Shown here: positions 26,574 to 34,434 of the stretch, in pieces | How positions within the stretch are numbered: position 1 is the first letter of the stretch | How the letters are laid out: every line of letters starts with the position of its first letter | Assembly (NCBI GenBank): GCA_017427485.1 | Contig: JAFRSR010000283.1 | Coordinates: 1-38,770 of the forward strand | Direction: 5' to 3' | Length of the DNA stretch: 38,770 nucleotides | From: Kiritimatiellia bacterium | GTDB taxonomy: Bacteria > Verrucomicrobiota > Kiritimatiellia > RFP12 > UBA1067 | Notes under the pieces: model-generated | What the model was told of the DNA's origin: nothing | Database searches by the model: none | The model's input: the letters and a program-made list of their open reading frames with translations, nothing else | Translations under genes and position numbers: made by a program

Positions 26574-29002
26574 AGCTCCACCTCCTGGCGGCCCGGGGCG
26601 AGCGGACGCGTCTTGCCGCGCCACTCAAACACGCCCGTGAGGCCCTTCGGCAACGTCACCGCACCACGCACCGCATTGCCCTCGAAGCGGAGATCCGTCT
26701 CGATGATGCCCTGCGGACACGGCGTCTTCGCCTTCACGAACTTGAGTCCGGCCGGCTGCGGCGCCACGCGCACCGTGCGGAAGAACGGCGAGGCGGGCGC
26801 CACGCCCGCGAAGACGGTCTGCATGAAGTAGATCGGGCACGCGCTCCAGGCGTGGCAGTCGCTGCGCGCATCGATGGACTGCGTCTCGAACGCGGTGCGC
26901 GCACCCCATTCCACGTAGTTGCGCCAATACACGAAGCGGGAGCGGATCAGGTCGGCGCGTCCGCACGCCGCGTACGTCTCGAAGAGGTAGTGGGCGAAGT
27001 AGGAGCTCGTGGGGGCGAGTCCCTCGCCCTTCGCGAGGGCGGCGAAGGACGATTCGCGCTGCGCGGGCGTGAGGATGTCGCCCAGGATCGCAAGGCACTG
27101 CGCGTGCTCGCTGAAGCGGTCCTTCTTCGGCGTGTCGGCGAGGATGCCGCGCCCGCCATCCCAGCACGCCGCCACGATGGCCTTGCCGAGACGGTCCGCC
27201 TTCTCGCGCCAGTGCGCAGCGAGGTGCTTCTCGCCCAGCGCCGCGTCCACGGCGGCCGCGCTCTGGAGCGCATGCAGGTACTGGAGGTTGTTGAGCGCGC
27301 TCACGCCCTGGCCCGGGCTGCCGCCCGGCGACACGCCGCCGACGAAAGGCTGGCCGGCATCCTTCACCCAGTCCATGAAGCTCCAGCCGGGCAGGTTCTC
27401 GAGGAGGCCGTCCGCGTTCTCGTAGAGGGCGAGCCCCATCAGCGTGTTGCGCATGCCGGGCATACGCACGCGCAGGAACTGCGCGTCGTCGTGCCACATC
27501 AGGAAGTCGCGGAACATCATCGCCCAGCACATGGAGTAGGTGGCGCTCTCCTGCGTGCCGCGCGTGGGGAAGTTCATCGCCACGAGGCCGTTGTCGCGGC
27601 GGTCGAAGTCGTAGACGCTGATCGCGAAGCGCGTCATGCGCGGGTCGCGCGTGAGGGCGCTGATCACGTTGAGCTGGATGCGCGTGTCGCCGGGGTACAT
27701 CTGCTGCTCGTAGTAGGGGCAGTCGAAGAGCATCTCGTGCATGCACATCTCCATCGCGCGGCGGGAGATCTTGGCGATCGGCGCGAACGAGGGGTCGTCG
27801 CAGGCGAACGCGCCGTCCACGGCGAGGGGATAGCGCGACTCGGCGATCGCCACGCGCCGCACCGTGAGCGGCTCGTCGGCCGTCTTCACGTGCAGACGGC
27901 ACCAGCGTCCGCAGCGCCACCACGGGGCGGTGAACACCGCGTCCGCGCGGCCGTCGGGGAGGAAGGTGTCCGTGAGGGTCTGGCTGAAGGACTTCCCCTC
28001 CCACGCGTCGCGGTTGCCCTTCTTGCCGTCCTTGTCGCGCAGGGACTCGGTCCAGCCCCACGTCACCTCCGCGCCCTTGCCGCCCGCCGTCTCCAGCACG
28101 GGGTAGGCGCAGTAGTAGTCGTCGAGGTCCCACCAGAGGTCGCGCTCGGAATTCGCGGGGACGGTGAACGCCTGCGTCAGGTCGCACGGTACGTTCACGA
28201 CGCGGCCGGGCGTCTTGAGGTCGTACGTCTGGTCGGGACGGTCCGACGGGTAGAGCATCCAGCCCTTCGCGCGACCGCCATACTGGTTCGTCTTAATCGG
28301 CTTGCGCACAACCTCCGCCTTCTGCCAGGCGTCGGCCGCCGGCTGCTCGTTCGGGTAGCCCGTGCCGGACACCTGGCACTGCGAACCGACGCCGAAGGTG
28401 CGGGACGTGCCGCGGTCGGTCATCTTCGTGTTCGCGAGCGGGGCGATCTCCCACGGACCCTTGCCGGTGGTGAGGCGCGCGTCGTAGGCGCCCGCCGCCT
28501 TGAGGATGAAGCCGCCGCGGTAGGAGAGCTGCGCGAGCGGCGCGTGGAGACCGAGCTGCCACACGACGGCCTCGAGCAGGTGCTTGCCCGGCGTGAGGCC
28601 CTCAATGCGGTAGGTCTGGTAGTACCAGTGCTCGACAAGGCCACGGTGCGGGCCCTCCGCGATGCGCTGGCCGTCGAGGTAGAGCGTGAAGCGCTCATCC
28701 GCGCTCACATCGAACTCGAGCGGCGAACCGTCCGCCGTGAAGCGGTTGCGGAGGCGGAAGAACGAGTCCGGCGCCGCCTTCATGCCGAACCGTACGTTCC
28801 AGGCGGCCGATTCGCCGGCCACGCCCCAGACGACGTGTCCGGGCGCCCACACCCACGCCGCGTCGTCGATGTCCTGCACGCGGCGCACGTTTTCGTCCCC
28901 GCGCGCGTCGCGCACGGGACGGAACAGACGGGTGATGGATGGTTCGGCCAGAAGGGAAGGCGCGGAGATGAGGACGACAAGGGCGAGGAGGGATGTCTTC
29001 AT
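26570..29002 (-). CDS. Secreted GH78-like alpha-L-rhamnosidase
   Basis: 810 residues. Signal peptide about 1-19. Residues 20-400 are beta-sandwich domains; the (alpha/alpha)6 barrel covers about 405-735 and a C-terminal beta domain follows. The catalytic-region motif DCPYYEQQMYPGDTRIQ starts at residue 427, with Glu432 as likely general acid, as in bacterial GH78 alpha-L-rhamnosidases. The expected product is L-rhamnose from pectin or other plant or algal glycans. ATG at 29002 overlaps the upstream stop (ATGA), and the stop overlaps the next gene (GTGA). Related unsaturated-sugar hydrolases share the fold, so the substrate remains inferred. Confidence 0.87.
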   Translation of the reverse strand: MKTSLLALVVLISAPSLLAEPSITRLFRPVRDARGDENVRRVQDIDDAAWVWAPGHVVWGVAGESAAWNVRFGMKAAPDSFFRLRNRFTADGSPLEFDVSADERFTLYLDGQRIAEGPHRGLVEHWYYQTYRIEGLTPGKHLLEAVVWQLGLHAPLAQLSYRGGFILKAAGAYDARLTTGKGPWEIAPLANTKMTDRGTSRTFGVGSQCQVSGTGYPNEQPAADAWQKAEVVRKPIKTNQYGGRAKGWMLYPSDRPDQTYDLKTPGRVVNVPCDLTQAFTVPANSERDLWWDLDDYYCAYPVLETAGGKGAEVTWGWTESLRDKDGKKGNRDAWEGKSFSQTLTDTFLPDGRADAVFTAPWWRCGRWCRLHVKTADEPLTVRRVAIAESRYPLAVDGAFACDDPSFAPIAKISRRAMEMCMHEMLFDCPYYEQQMYPGDTRIQLNVISALTRDPRMTRFAISVYDFDRRDNGLVAMNFPTRGTQESATYSMCWAMMFRDFLMWHDDAQFLRVRMPGMRNTLMGLALYENADGLLENLPGWSFMDWVKDAGQPFVGGVSPGGSPGQGVSALNNLQYLHALQSAAAVDAALGEKHLAAHWREKADRLGKAIVAACWDGGRGILADTPKKDRFSEHAQCLAILGDILTPAQRESSFAALAKGEGLAPTSSYFAHYLFETYAACGRADLIRSRFVYWRNYVEWGARTAFETQSIDARSDCHAWSACPIYFMQTVFAGVAPASPFFRTVRVAPQPAGLKFVKAKTPCPQGIIETDLRFEGNAVRGAVTLPKGLTGVFEWRGKTRPLAPGRQEVEL

Positions 29003-29739
29003 AGCTGCATCAGGTCATTGAGTTCTTTTTTTTCGTGGGCCGCGCGCTCTTCTGGCGTACGTTTGTCGGGAGGCGGGGCAGGATCCACGGGGACATGTTC
29101 GTCATCGGCGACGGAATCGGGCGTTGGCGCGAGCACGGGGGCTGAGGCGGAGGTGTCGGGCTCCTGTGCCGGCTGCATCGCCTCGTTCAGCTCGAGTTCC
29201 AGGCGGTCGCGCTCAACGCGGAACTTCTCACGTTCGGCGCGGACCTTCTTGATCGCGGCCGTCAGATCCTTGACTGCGGCCTTCAGTCCGGCCGCCTCCT
29301 TCTCGGCACGGGCTTGGGCGGCACGCGCCTCCGTTGCCTCGGCCGACGCCTCCGCCACGCGGTTGGACAGCGCAGAAAGCGTATCCTTCCACGCCGCCAC
29401 GCGCCCGGCAAGGGATTCGCGTTCAGTCTTCCAAGCCTCTCGTTCGGCCTTCCAAGTCGCCCGGTCCTTCTCCGCGGTCGCCCAATCGGCGGCATGCGTG
29501 CGAACCGAATCCCGCAACTTGCGGAGTTCGTCCGCCAACTTGCCGTTGGCGGAAACCAACTCATCCCGGCTGGCCACGAGTTGCCGGTTCGCGTTCTCAA
29601 GATTCACCCGCGCCCGCCGTTGCTCGTCCAGTTTCCGGTGCTGTACAAGCAACCCCACGCCCGCCGCCGTGACGACGGCGACGAGCAAGACCGCACAGAC
29701 GACCTTCACGCCTGCATTCATTTCCTGTTCTGAGTCCAT
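28999..29739 (-). CDS. Single-pass membrane protein with long coiled coil
   Basis: 246 residues, unknown function. Transmembrane segment at about residues 10-32 (VKVVCAVLLVAVVTAAGVGLL), then an almost unbroken charged coiled coil to about residue 190, then a Pro/Ala/Asp-rich linker and a basic end. First gene of the five-gene operon; its stop overlaps the rhamnosidase start. Start at 29739 lies 15 bases after the -10 box with no ribosome binding site; the in-frame ATG at 29721 with AGGAA upstream is an alternative. Its architecture resembles the two coiled-coil proteins at 13746-15478, though sequence similarity is not evident. Confidence 0.75.
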   Translation of the reverse strand: MDSEQEMNAGVKVVCAVLLVAVVTAAGVGLLVQHRKLDEQRRARVNLENANRQLVASRDELVSANGKLADELRKLRDSVRTHAADWATAEKDRATWKAEREAWKTERESLAGRVAAWKDTLSALSNRVAEASAEATEARAAQARAEKEAAGLKAAVKDLTAAIKKVRAEREKFRVERDRLELELNEAMQPAQEPDTSASAPVLAPTPDSVADDEHVPVDPAPPPDKRTPEERAAHEKKELNDLMQL

Positions 29740-29746
29740 GACGAAA

Positions 29747-29762
29747 CGGTCGTATTATACCA
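29747..29762 (-). promoter_or_regulatory. Extended -10 promoter of the rhamnosidase operon
   Basis: Minus strand TGG-TATAAT at 29762-29754. Predicted start near 29747 gives a leader of about eight bases. Confidence 0.65.
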
Positions 29763-29789
29763 TAAAATTGCCTGAATTGGCTTTACGCG

Positions 29790-30917
29790 TTACGGCTCCA
29801 GCATGAGTTCGCGGAACTTCGCGATGTCGGCGTCCGTGAATCCGACGGACTTGACGTAGGCGACGACCTTCTCGTGGATGGTCGCGCCGGGGAACGCGTC
29901 GAAGACCTTCACGAGCTTGCTGAAGCGCGTACGGTGGCCGAAATCGATTTTTTCCTTCTGGAACGCCGTGACCTCCCAGTCGCGCCACAGCTCCTCCTCG
30001 TCCACGCCCAAGAGCGCGTTGAGGATGAACGCGAGCGATCCCGTGCGGTCCGCCCCCGCGATGCAGTGGAAGTCGATCGGGTAGTTCTTCTCGTCCAGGA
30101 ACACGCGGAACGCGTTCGTAAACGCCGCCTTGCCGGAATCCTTCCCCATGCCGCTGTAGGCCGAGGATGGCACCTGAATCCACTTCACCTCGGGACCGAG
30201 CGGCGAGCCCGTCATGCCGTAGCATTCGCGGTTCGAGCGCAGGTCGAGATCCGTGCGGATGCCGAGCACGCCCTTCGCGTACGCGCGCGACGCATCCGTC
30301 ATCGTCACCTTCCCCGGCACCATGCCCCCGGTCTTCGACTTGGATGCGTTCGCGTTGAGCCCGGCCGAACGGTATACGCGCCCCTGGCGCACGCGGCGGC
30401 CGTTCAGCCCCACGCGCCCGCCAAGGTCGCGCACGTTGCGCACGCGGCTGAGGTGGATGAGGCGCGGCGCGGTGTCCTCCGTACGGAACGTCCCCTCCGC
30501 GCGCAGCAGCGCGCCGTCGCCCACCTTGCCCTTCACCCGCCACTTGTACGCGCAGGCGATCTCGAGGTTGTCGATCTCGACGGAGCTCTTCGACGTCTTC
30601 GCCGTGAACACGACTGCGCCGTCCTTCGCGCGCCGCACCTTGACGCTCCACACCACGCCCGTCGCGCCGGGCGCCGTGCAGTTCCAGGAGAGGAGGGTCT
30701 TCTGCGGACGGTCCCCGAACTTCGCGATCCGCTTCCGCGCGGCGGGGTCGGCGAACTGCTCCACGCGCGCCGCGCGCGGCTGCGCGAGGTAGGCCTTCAT
30801 GTCGGGCGTGAGAATCGGCACGGTCGCGCCCTCCTTGGGCGAGACGATTTCGAGCGGGGCGGCGGAGACCGCCGCGACGAACGCACCCGCGAGGGCCGCG
30901 AGAATCCAGTTACGCAT
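29790..30917 (-). CDS. Secreted tyrosine-phosphatase-family protein
   Basis: 375 residues. Signal peptide 1-20. Residues about 21-145 form a beta-rich, fibronectin/Ig-like domain. The phosphatase domain contains NVRDLGG (161-167), the usual opening of the Tyr_phosphatase family 3 domain, and the active-site loop HCIAGADRTGS with Cys285 and Arg291 (C-x5-R). A phosphate monoester such as phosphotyrosine, phosphoinositide or inositol phosphate is the expected substrate; the exported location argues against a cytoplasmic signalling role. Start at 30917 has GGAGG upstream; it follows the propeller-like gene by 11 bases. Confidence 0.85.
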   Translation of the reverse strand: MRNWILAALAGAFVAAVSAAPLEIVSPKEGATVPILTPDMKAYLAQPRAARVEQFADPAARKRIAKFGDRPQKTLLSWNCTAPGATGVVWSVKVRRAKDGAVVFTAKTSKSSVEIDNLEIACAYKWRVKGKVGDGALLRAEGTFRTEDTAPRLIHLSRVRNVRDLGGRVGLNGRRVRQGRVYRSAGLNANASKSKTGGMVPGKVTMTDASRAYAKGVLGIRTDLDLRSNRECYGMTGSPLGPEVKWIQVPSSAYSGMGKDSGKAAFTNAFRVFLDEKNYPIDFHCIAGADRTGSLAFILNALLGVDEEELWRDWEVTAFQKEKIDFGHRTRFSKLVKVFDAFPGATIHEKVVAYVKSVGFTDADIAKFRELMLEP

Positions 30918-30928
30918 GCTTCACCTCC

Positions 30929-32074
30929 TCATTGCCCGATGACCGTCACGCCGAGGCGCCCCGCCTCGCGCGTCACCGCCTCGACGGCGGCGGCGAGCGC
31001 CGCGTCGCCCTTCAGCGAGTCGGGCGTGCCCGGCAGGTGCAGGGAGAAGACCTCGCGGTGCAGGGCCGCGCGGTGGACGCCGCGCACGAGATCGGGCGTG
31101 TAGAACTCCTTGCCGCCGCCGATGCCGACGGCCGGGAACTCCTTGCACGCGGCGGCGGCCTTTGCCGAAACGAAGAGCGCGTCCTGCGAGAAGATCGGCT
31201 TGTTGCCGTCGTTGTTGAACACGTACCCCGCGTCCTTCCAGCCAGACGTGTCGCGTCCCTCGAAGAAGATGCGCAGCCAGCCCTTGCCGGTGGGGGCGAG
31301 CGAGAAGGCCTTCTTCGGGTCGGGGAAGGCCTTCTGGCGGACCAAGTGCCCGGTGTTGCGCTTCGTCGCCTTGTCGCGTCCGGTGCCACCGAGGTAGTAC
31401 GCGCCGTCAAGCTTGATGATGCCCACGCTGCCGGCGCCCGTGTACCGCGTGTACGACGAAAGGTCGTCGGGACAGGCGAGCACGCCGGACGGATCCCCCT
31501 TCGAGCCGTAGATGCCGAAGTAGAACGCGTTGTCCTCGTGCGCGGCCGTCTGGATGCCCATCCAGGTGAAGCCGGTGTCGAGGTCGTGGCGCTTCACGAA
31601 CGTGAAGTCGGAGGTGTACTCGTACACGTAGTTCTTCTCGTGCTTGAGCGGCAGGCCGCCGATGATGTAGAACTTGTCGCCCTTCCAGGTCATGCCGCCG
31701 GCGCCGTGCGGCATCTCGGGCAGCGGAATGGTCTTCAGCGGCTCGAGCGTCTTGGCGTCGTACGCCGTCACTTGGCTCACGCCGCGCGTCTCCGTGTTGA
31801 ATTTGCCAAGGTTCACGGCCACGTACACCACGCCGTCCTTGTAACAGAGGTCGCCCTGGTGGGAGGGGGCTTTGCGCGAGGCGAGGATCTTGCCCGCGAG
31901 ATCGGTCTTCACCACGGCCACGGTGAAGCTCCAGTAGATGCTCTCGCCGTCCGTGGCAACGCCCTGGAGATGCCCCCCGTAGTCGCCCGCGCAGACGATC
32001 CGGTCCGGCAACTGCGCCACGGCGGCACCCGCCGCGAACAACGCGGAGGCGAGTGAAAGAACCAGTTTCTTCAT
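30929..32074 (-). CDS. Secreted beta-propeller-like protein of unknown function
   Basis: 381 residues. Signal peptide 1-19 (MKKLVLSLASALFAAGAAVA). Repeated short strands with spaced aromatic and Gly residues (GVATDGESIYWSF, GDLCYKDGVVYVAV, GGMTWKGDKFYIIGG, TWMGIQTAAHEDNAFYFG) suggest a beta-propeller of about five or six blades. No catalytic motif is seen. The ATG at 32074 has GGAAGGAA just upstream and begins a classic signal peptide, so the longer in-frame start at 32134 is rejected. First of two genes in an operon with the secreted phosphatase. Confidence 0.75.
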   Translation of the reverse strand: MKKLVLSLASALFAAGAAVAQLPDRIVCAGDYGGHLQGVATDGESIYWSFTVAVVKTDLAGKILASRKAPSHQGDLCYKDGVVYVAVNLGKFNTETRGVSQVTAYDAKTLEPLKTIPLPEMPHGAGGMTWKGDKFYIIGGLPLKHEKNYVYEYTSDFTFVKRHDLDTGFTWMGIQTAAHEDNAFYFGIYGSKGDPSGVLACPDDLSSYTRYTGAGSVGIIKLDGAYYLGGTGRDKATKRNTGHLVRQKAFPDPKKAFSLAPTGKGWLRIFFEGRDTSGWKDAGYVFNNDGNKPIFSQDALFVSAKAAAACKEFPAVGIGGGKEFYTPDLVRGVHRAALHREVFSLHLPGTPDSLKGDAALAAAVEAVTREAGRLGVTVIGQ

Positions 32075-32114
32075 ATTCCTTCCTTTCATTGTGCACAGGG
32101 CGCCACGCCCCGCA

Positions 32115-32130
32115 TTCCGAGAGTATACCA
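32115..32130 (-). promoter_or_regulatory. Extended -10 promoter of the propeller/phosphatase operon
   Basis: Minus strand TGG-TATACT at 32130-32122; predicted start near 32115, leader about 41 bases. Two direct repeats, ATGTCACCGCA and ATGTCACCCGC (32147-32168), lie just upstream and could bind an activator. Confidence 0.6.
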
Positions 32131-32171
32131 CCAACCGCCCCGCCCCATGTCACCGCAATGTCACCCGCATG

Positions 32172-32439
32172 TAAACCGAAAGCCGGACCCGTGCGCCTTT
32201 CGGCACCCAGATCCGGCCCGGCCGCCTTGCGGCGGTTGGCACGCGTCGCCGCGCGCCGAAAACACACCAAGGAGCCGCCTCGCCTCCCTTCCACGCCTCG
32301 ACCGGGCCCTCGTCCGTCAGCAGATGAGCCGTAATTCGTTAATTACGCTGGACCAGCCGCTAACGCTTCGGAAAGGTTCAACTTCTTCCTCGGCTTCCAA
32401 AGACCCACCGGTTACCCAATGGGCCCTTTTGAATTTCCG
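32172..32439 (-). ncRNA. Candidate structured non-coding RNA, about 265 nt
   Basis: No convincing ORF. An extended -10 (TGG-TATACT, 32454-32446) predicts a minus-strand transcript from about 32439. It folds into (i) a 13-bp hairpin at 32399-32429 with a GTAA tetraloop and several G-U pairs; (ii) CGTAATT-AACG-AATTACG at 32330-32347; (iii) CCGCC-GCAA-GGCGG at 32222-32235; (iv) a 16-position hairpin with one mismatch and a GAAA tetraloop at 32182-32217, followed by TTTCGGTTT, a possible terminator. The 5' CCGGAAA can pair with the 3' TTTCGG to close the molecule. Three of four loops are GNRA. Conserved cores of tmRNA, RNase P RNA and SRP RNA were looked for and not found; 6S RNA cannot be excluded. 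Confidence 0.5.
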
Positions 32440-32445
32440 GCCTCA

Positions 32446-32454
32446 AGTATACCA
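32446..32454 (-). promoter_or_regulatory. Extended -10 promoter of the candidate ncRNA
   Basis: Minus strand TGGTATACT, identical to the -10 at 32130-32122. Confidence 0.5.
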
Positions 32455-32517
32455 TGCCCTCCCCGGATGCGCAAGGGGGTAAATTTAAAAAAGATTCATC
32501 ACCCGCTTCGGCGGAAA

Positions 32518-32534
32518 ATGGTACAATAAGGGCA
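32518..32534 (+). promoter_or_regulatory. Extended -10 promoter, leaderless gene
   Basis: TGG-TACAAT (32519-32527); seven bases further is the A of the ATG at 32534. Confidence 0.6.
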
Positions 32535-33901
32535 TGAAACAACTCCTCTTGGTTCTCGTCATGGCTTCGGCCGGGCTCGCGGCGGCCGGACAGGAAACCG
32601 CCGCCGCGCTCGGCGAGCGCTTCCAGAAGACCCGCGCGCCCGCCGACAAGCTCGCCTGGTATCAGGCGCTGGAGCGGGAAGGACACGACTTCTCGAAACG
32701 CGCGCGCACGCCCGTCGACGCACGCGGCGTCTACAAGCTGAACCGCACGTCGCGCCTCGCCTGCCTCGTGTTCCGGAAGACCGACCGCGCGGGCGACAGC
32801 TGGGACGAGGACCTCGGTCCCGACGGCACGCTCCACGTGGAGTGGACGCGCAAGCCGAACGGCGGAATCGACTACTCCTACACCGCGCCCACGAACTGGG
32901 ACGTGTTCGTCAGCGCCTACCCCGGCGCCGTCACGCGCTACGGCGTGAAGGTGATGAAGGCGCATCCGCGCCTTGGCGACCCAATGCCGCAGGCAACGCT
33001 TCCCGACGGCTGGCGGGTCGTTTCCGGCGAAGAACACTCCGGCGTGAACGTGCGCGAGGCCTACCTCACGCTGGAGCGGGATGGCACCAACCTCCCCCCG
33101 CCGCAGGTGGAACTTTCCTGGCCGGGCGTCGCCGTCCGCACCGTGTACGGCGCGAGCAACGTCGTCGTGTCCGCCACGGGCGCGCGCTTCATCCCGACGG
33201 CCCGGAAGCCGCCAACCTCCTTCTCGACGCCGCTTCCCCGCCAAGGATCCGTCAGCGCCTCCCTCACCCACCATCTGCCGGGCATGCAGGCGGGACCGCA
33301 CCGGACGGTTCCCTACCCGACGAACGAGATCAAGACCGTCGCCAACTTCGTGTTCGCGCTGCGGGAGGCGTTCCTGCGCCTCGGGTTCGGCGAGGAGAAG
33401 TCCATTGCGTACGGCAACATCTGGCTGGGCGGATTCGACTCCAACTTCCCCAACGGCCATACGGACTTCCCCGCCCATTTCCACATCATCGTCAACGCCC
33501 GCGACGGCAGCCAGGTGAACCACTTCTACATGCGCCCCGAGGACGGCCGCATCACCTGGAACTGCTACCAGGACATGAGCAACGTGATGGACGTGTGGGA
33601 CCGTGTGACGGAATACAAACCAGGCGACGAGATTCCAATGTACGACGGTTGCGGACGCGTCGCCTTCACCGTGAAGATGCTCCCCGACGGCACCGGCTTC
33701 GACCTCGTCCGCCCCGGGCGGCCCCCCGTCCGCGTCTGCGGCACGCGTCCGTGCGATGCCGTCAACGTCTACGAACCGAACGGCTCTGATTGGCGGCTTG
33801 TCAAATCCATCACGATCACCGACGATCCGGTGAACGGCATCCTCTCCACCCCGGAAGGCGTCATCCGCTACGACCCCGACACCGGCCGCCGCCGACCCTA
33901 A
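32534..33901 (+). CDS. Secreted protein of unknown function
   Basis: 455 residues with a signal peptide (about 1-18, LLLVLVMASAGLAAAG). No family recognised. Mixed alpha/beta composition; the central part contains YGNIWLGGFDSNFPNGH then TDFPAHFHI, a His-rich stretch that could bind a metal, and a C-terminal beta-rich part (DEIPMYDGCGRVAFTVKM). The ATG falls on the predicted transcription start of an extended -10 promoter. It stands alone: divergent from the propeller operon and convergent with the repeat-protein gene, with a shared terminator hairpin after the stop. Confidence 0.72.
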   Translation: MKQLLLVLVMASAGLAAAGQETAAALGERFQKTRAPADKLAWYQALEREGHDFSKRARTPVDARGVYKLNRTSRLACLVFRKTDRAGDSWDEDLGPDGTLHVEWTRKPNGGIDYSYTAPTNWDVFVSAYPGAVTRYGVKVMKAHPRLGDPMPQATLPDGWRVVSGEEHSGVNVREAYLTLERDGTNLPPPQVELSWPGVAVRTVYGASNVVVSATGARFIPTARKPPTSFSTPLPRQGSVSASLTHHLPGMQAGPHRTVPYPTNEIKTVANFVFALREAFLRLGFGEEKSIAYGNIWLGGFDSNFPNGHTDFPAHFHIIVNARDGSQVNHFYMRPEDGRITWNCYQDMSNVMDVWDRVTEYKPGDEIPMYDGCGRVAFTVKMLPDGTGFDLVRPGRPPVRVCGTRPCDAVNVYEPNGSDWRLVKSITITDDPVNGILSTPEGVIRYDPDTGRRRP

Positions 33902-33936
33902 AATCTGCGCCATCCGCATTGCGCATGGCGCAGATT
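33902..33936. terminator. Terminator hairpin between convergent genes
   Basis: AATCTGCGCCAT (33902-33913) and ATGGCGCAGATT (33925-33936) form a perfect 12-bp stem that can continue with CGC-ATT-GCG after one mismatch. The minus strand continues with TTTTAG, so it fits best as terminator of the minus-strand operon ending at 33965, and may also serve the plus-strand gene. Confidence 0.75.
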
Positions 33937-33964
33937 CAAGCTTGAGTCGCTTGCCCGCAGAAAC

Positions 33965-34414
33965 CTATCTGCCAAATGTCGTAGCTGTTCCAGCAGCCGA
34001 GCCATTCGGATTGTAGTAGTACGTCGTGTTACCCACCGTAGTGGCTCTTCCTGCCGCCGAACCGTTCGCGTTGTAGTAATAGGTCGTGTTACCCACCGTC
34101 GTGGCCCTTCCTGCCGCCGAACCGTTTGCGTTGTTGTAGTAAGTCGTGTTACCCACCGTTGTGGCCCTTCCTGCCGCCGAACCGTTTGCGTTGTTGTAGT
34201 AAGTCGTGTTGCCCGTTCTGTAGGACGTTCTAGCAGCCGAACCGTTCGCGTTGTGGTAGTAAGTCGTGCTACCCGTCCTGTTGGCAGTTCCCCAAGATGA
34301 GCCATTTGCGCCTTGGTATTGCGTTTGCGACTGATAAGACGACCATTGCGCTTTTGCCATGTTCGTACAGGCGACAAAGGCAATGCACATGATGCTCGTG
34401 ATTGTCGTTCTCAT
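33965..34414 (-). CDS. Small exported protein of six 20-residue repeats
   Basis: 149 residues. Signal peptide about 1-22 (ending TNMAKA). The remainder is six tandem 20-residue units with consensus YYNNANGSAAGRATTVGNTT; the central copies are almost identical also at DNA level (60-bp period), indicating recent expansion. The regular Tyr-Tyr, Asn-x-Asn-Gly and Gly-Asn-Thr-Thr spacing suggests a small beta-solenoid or fibrous surface protein; short secreted proteins with similar repeats occur in many bacteria, without known function. Start at 34414 has GGAG upstream. It lies 20 bases after the LRR gene and is probably co-transcribed. Confidence 0.8.
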   Translation of the reverse strand: MRTTITSIMCIAFVACTNMAKAQWSSYQSQTQYQGANGSSWGTANRTGSTTYYHNANGSAARTSYRTGNTTYYNNANGSAAGRATTVGNTTYYNNANGSAAGRATTVGNTTYYYNANGSAAGRATTVGNTTYYYNPNGSAAGTATTFGR

Positions 34415-34434
34415 TTTTGTTTTCTCCTTTAGAA

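Noticed and set aside
32172..32439. Identification of the structured RNA as tmRNA, RNase P RNA or SRP RNA
   Set aside because: The tmRNA 5' acceptor-like start, the RNase P GAGGAAAGTCCGGGC core and the SRP GGAAGGAAGCAGCC core are all absent. An integron attC site was also considered, but GTTAGCG does not fit the GTTRRRY core.
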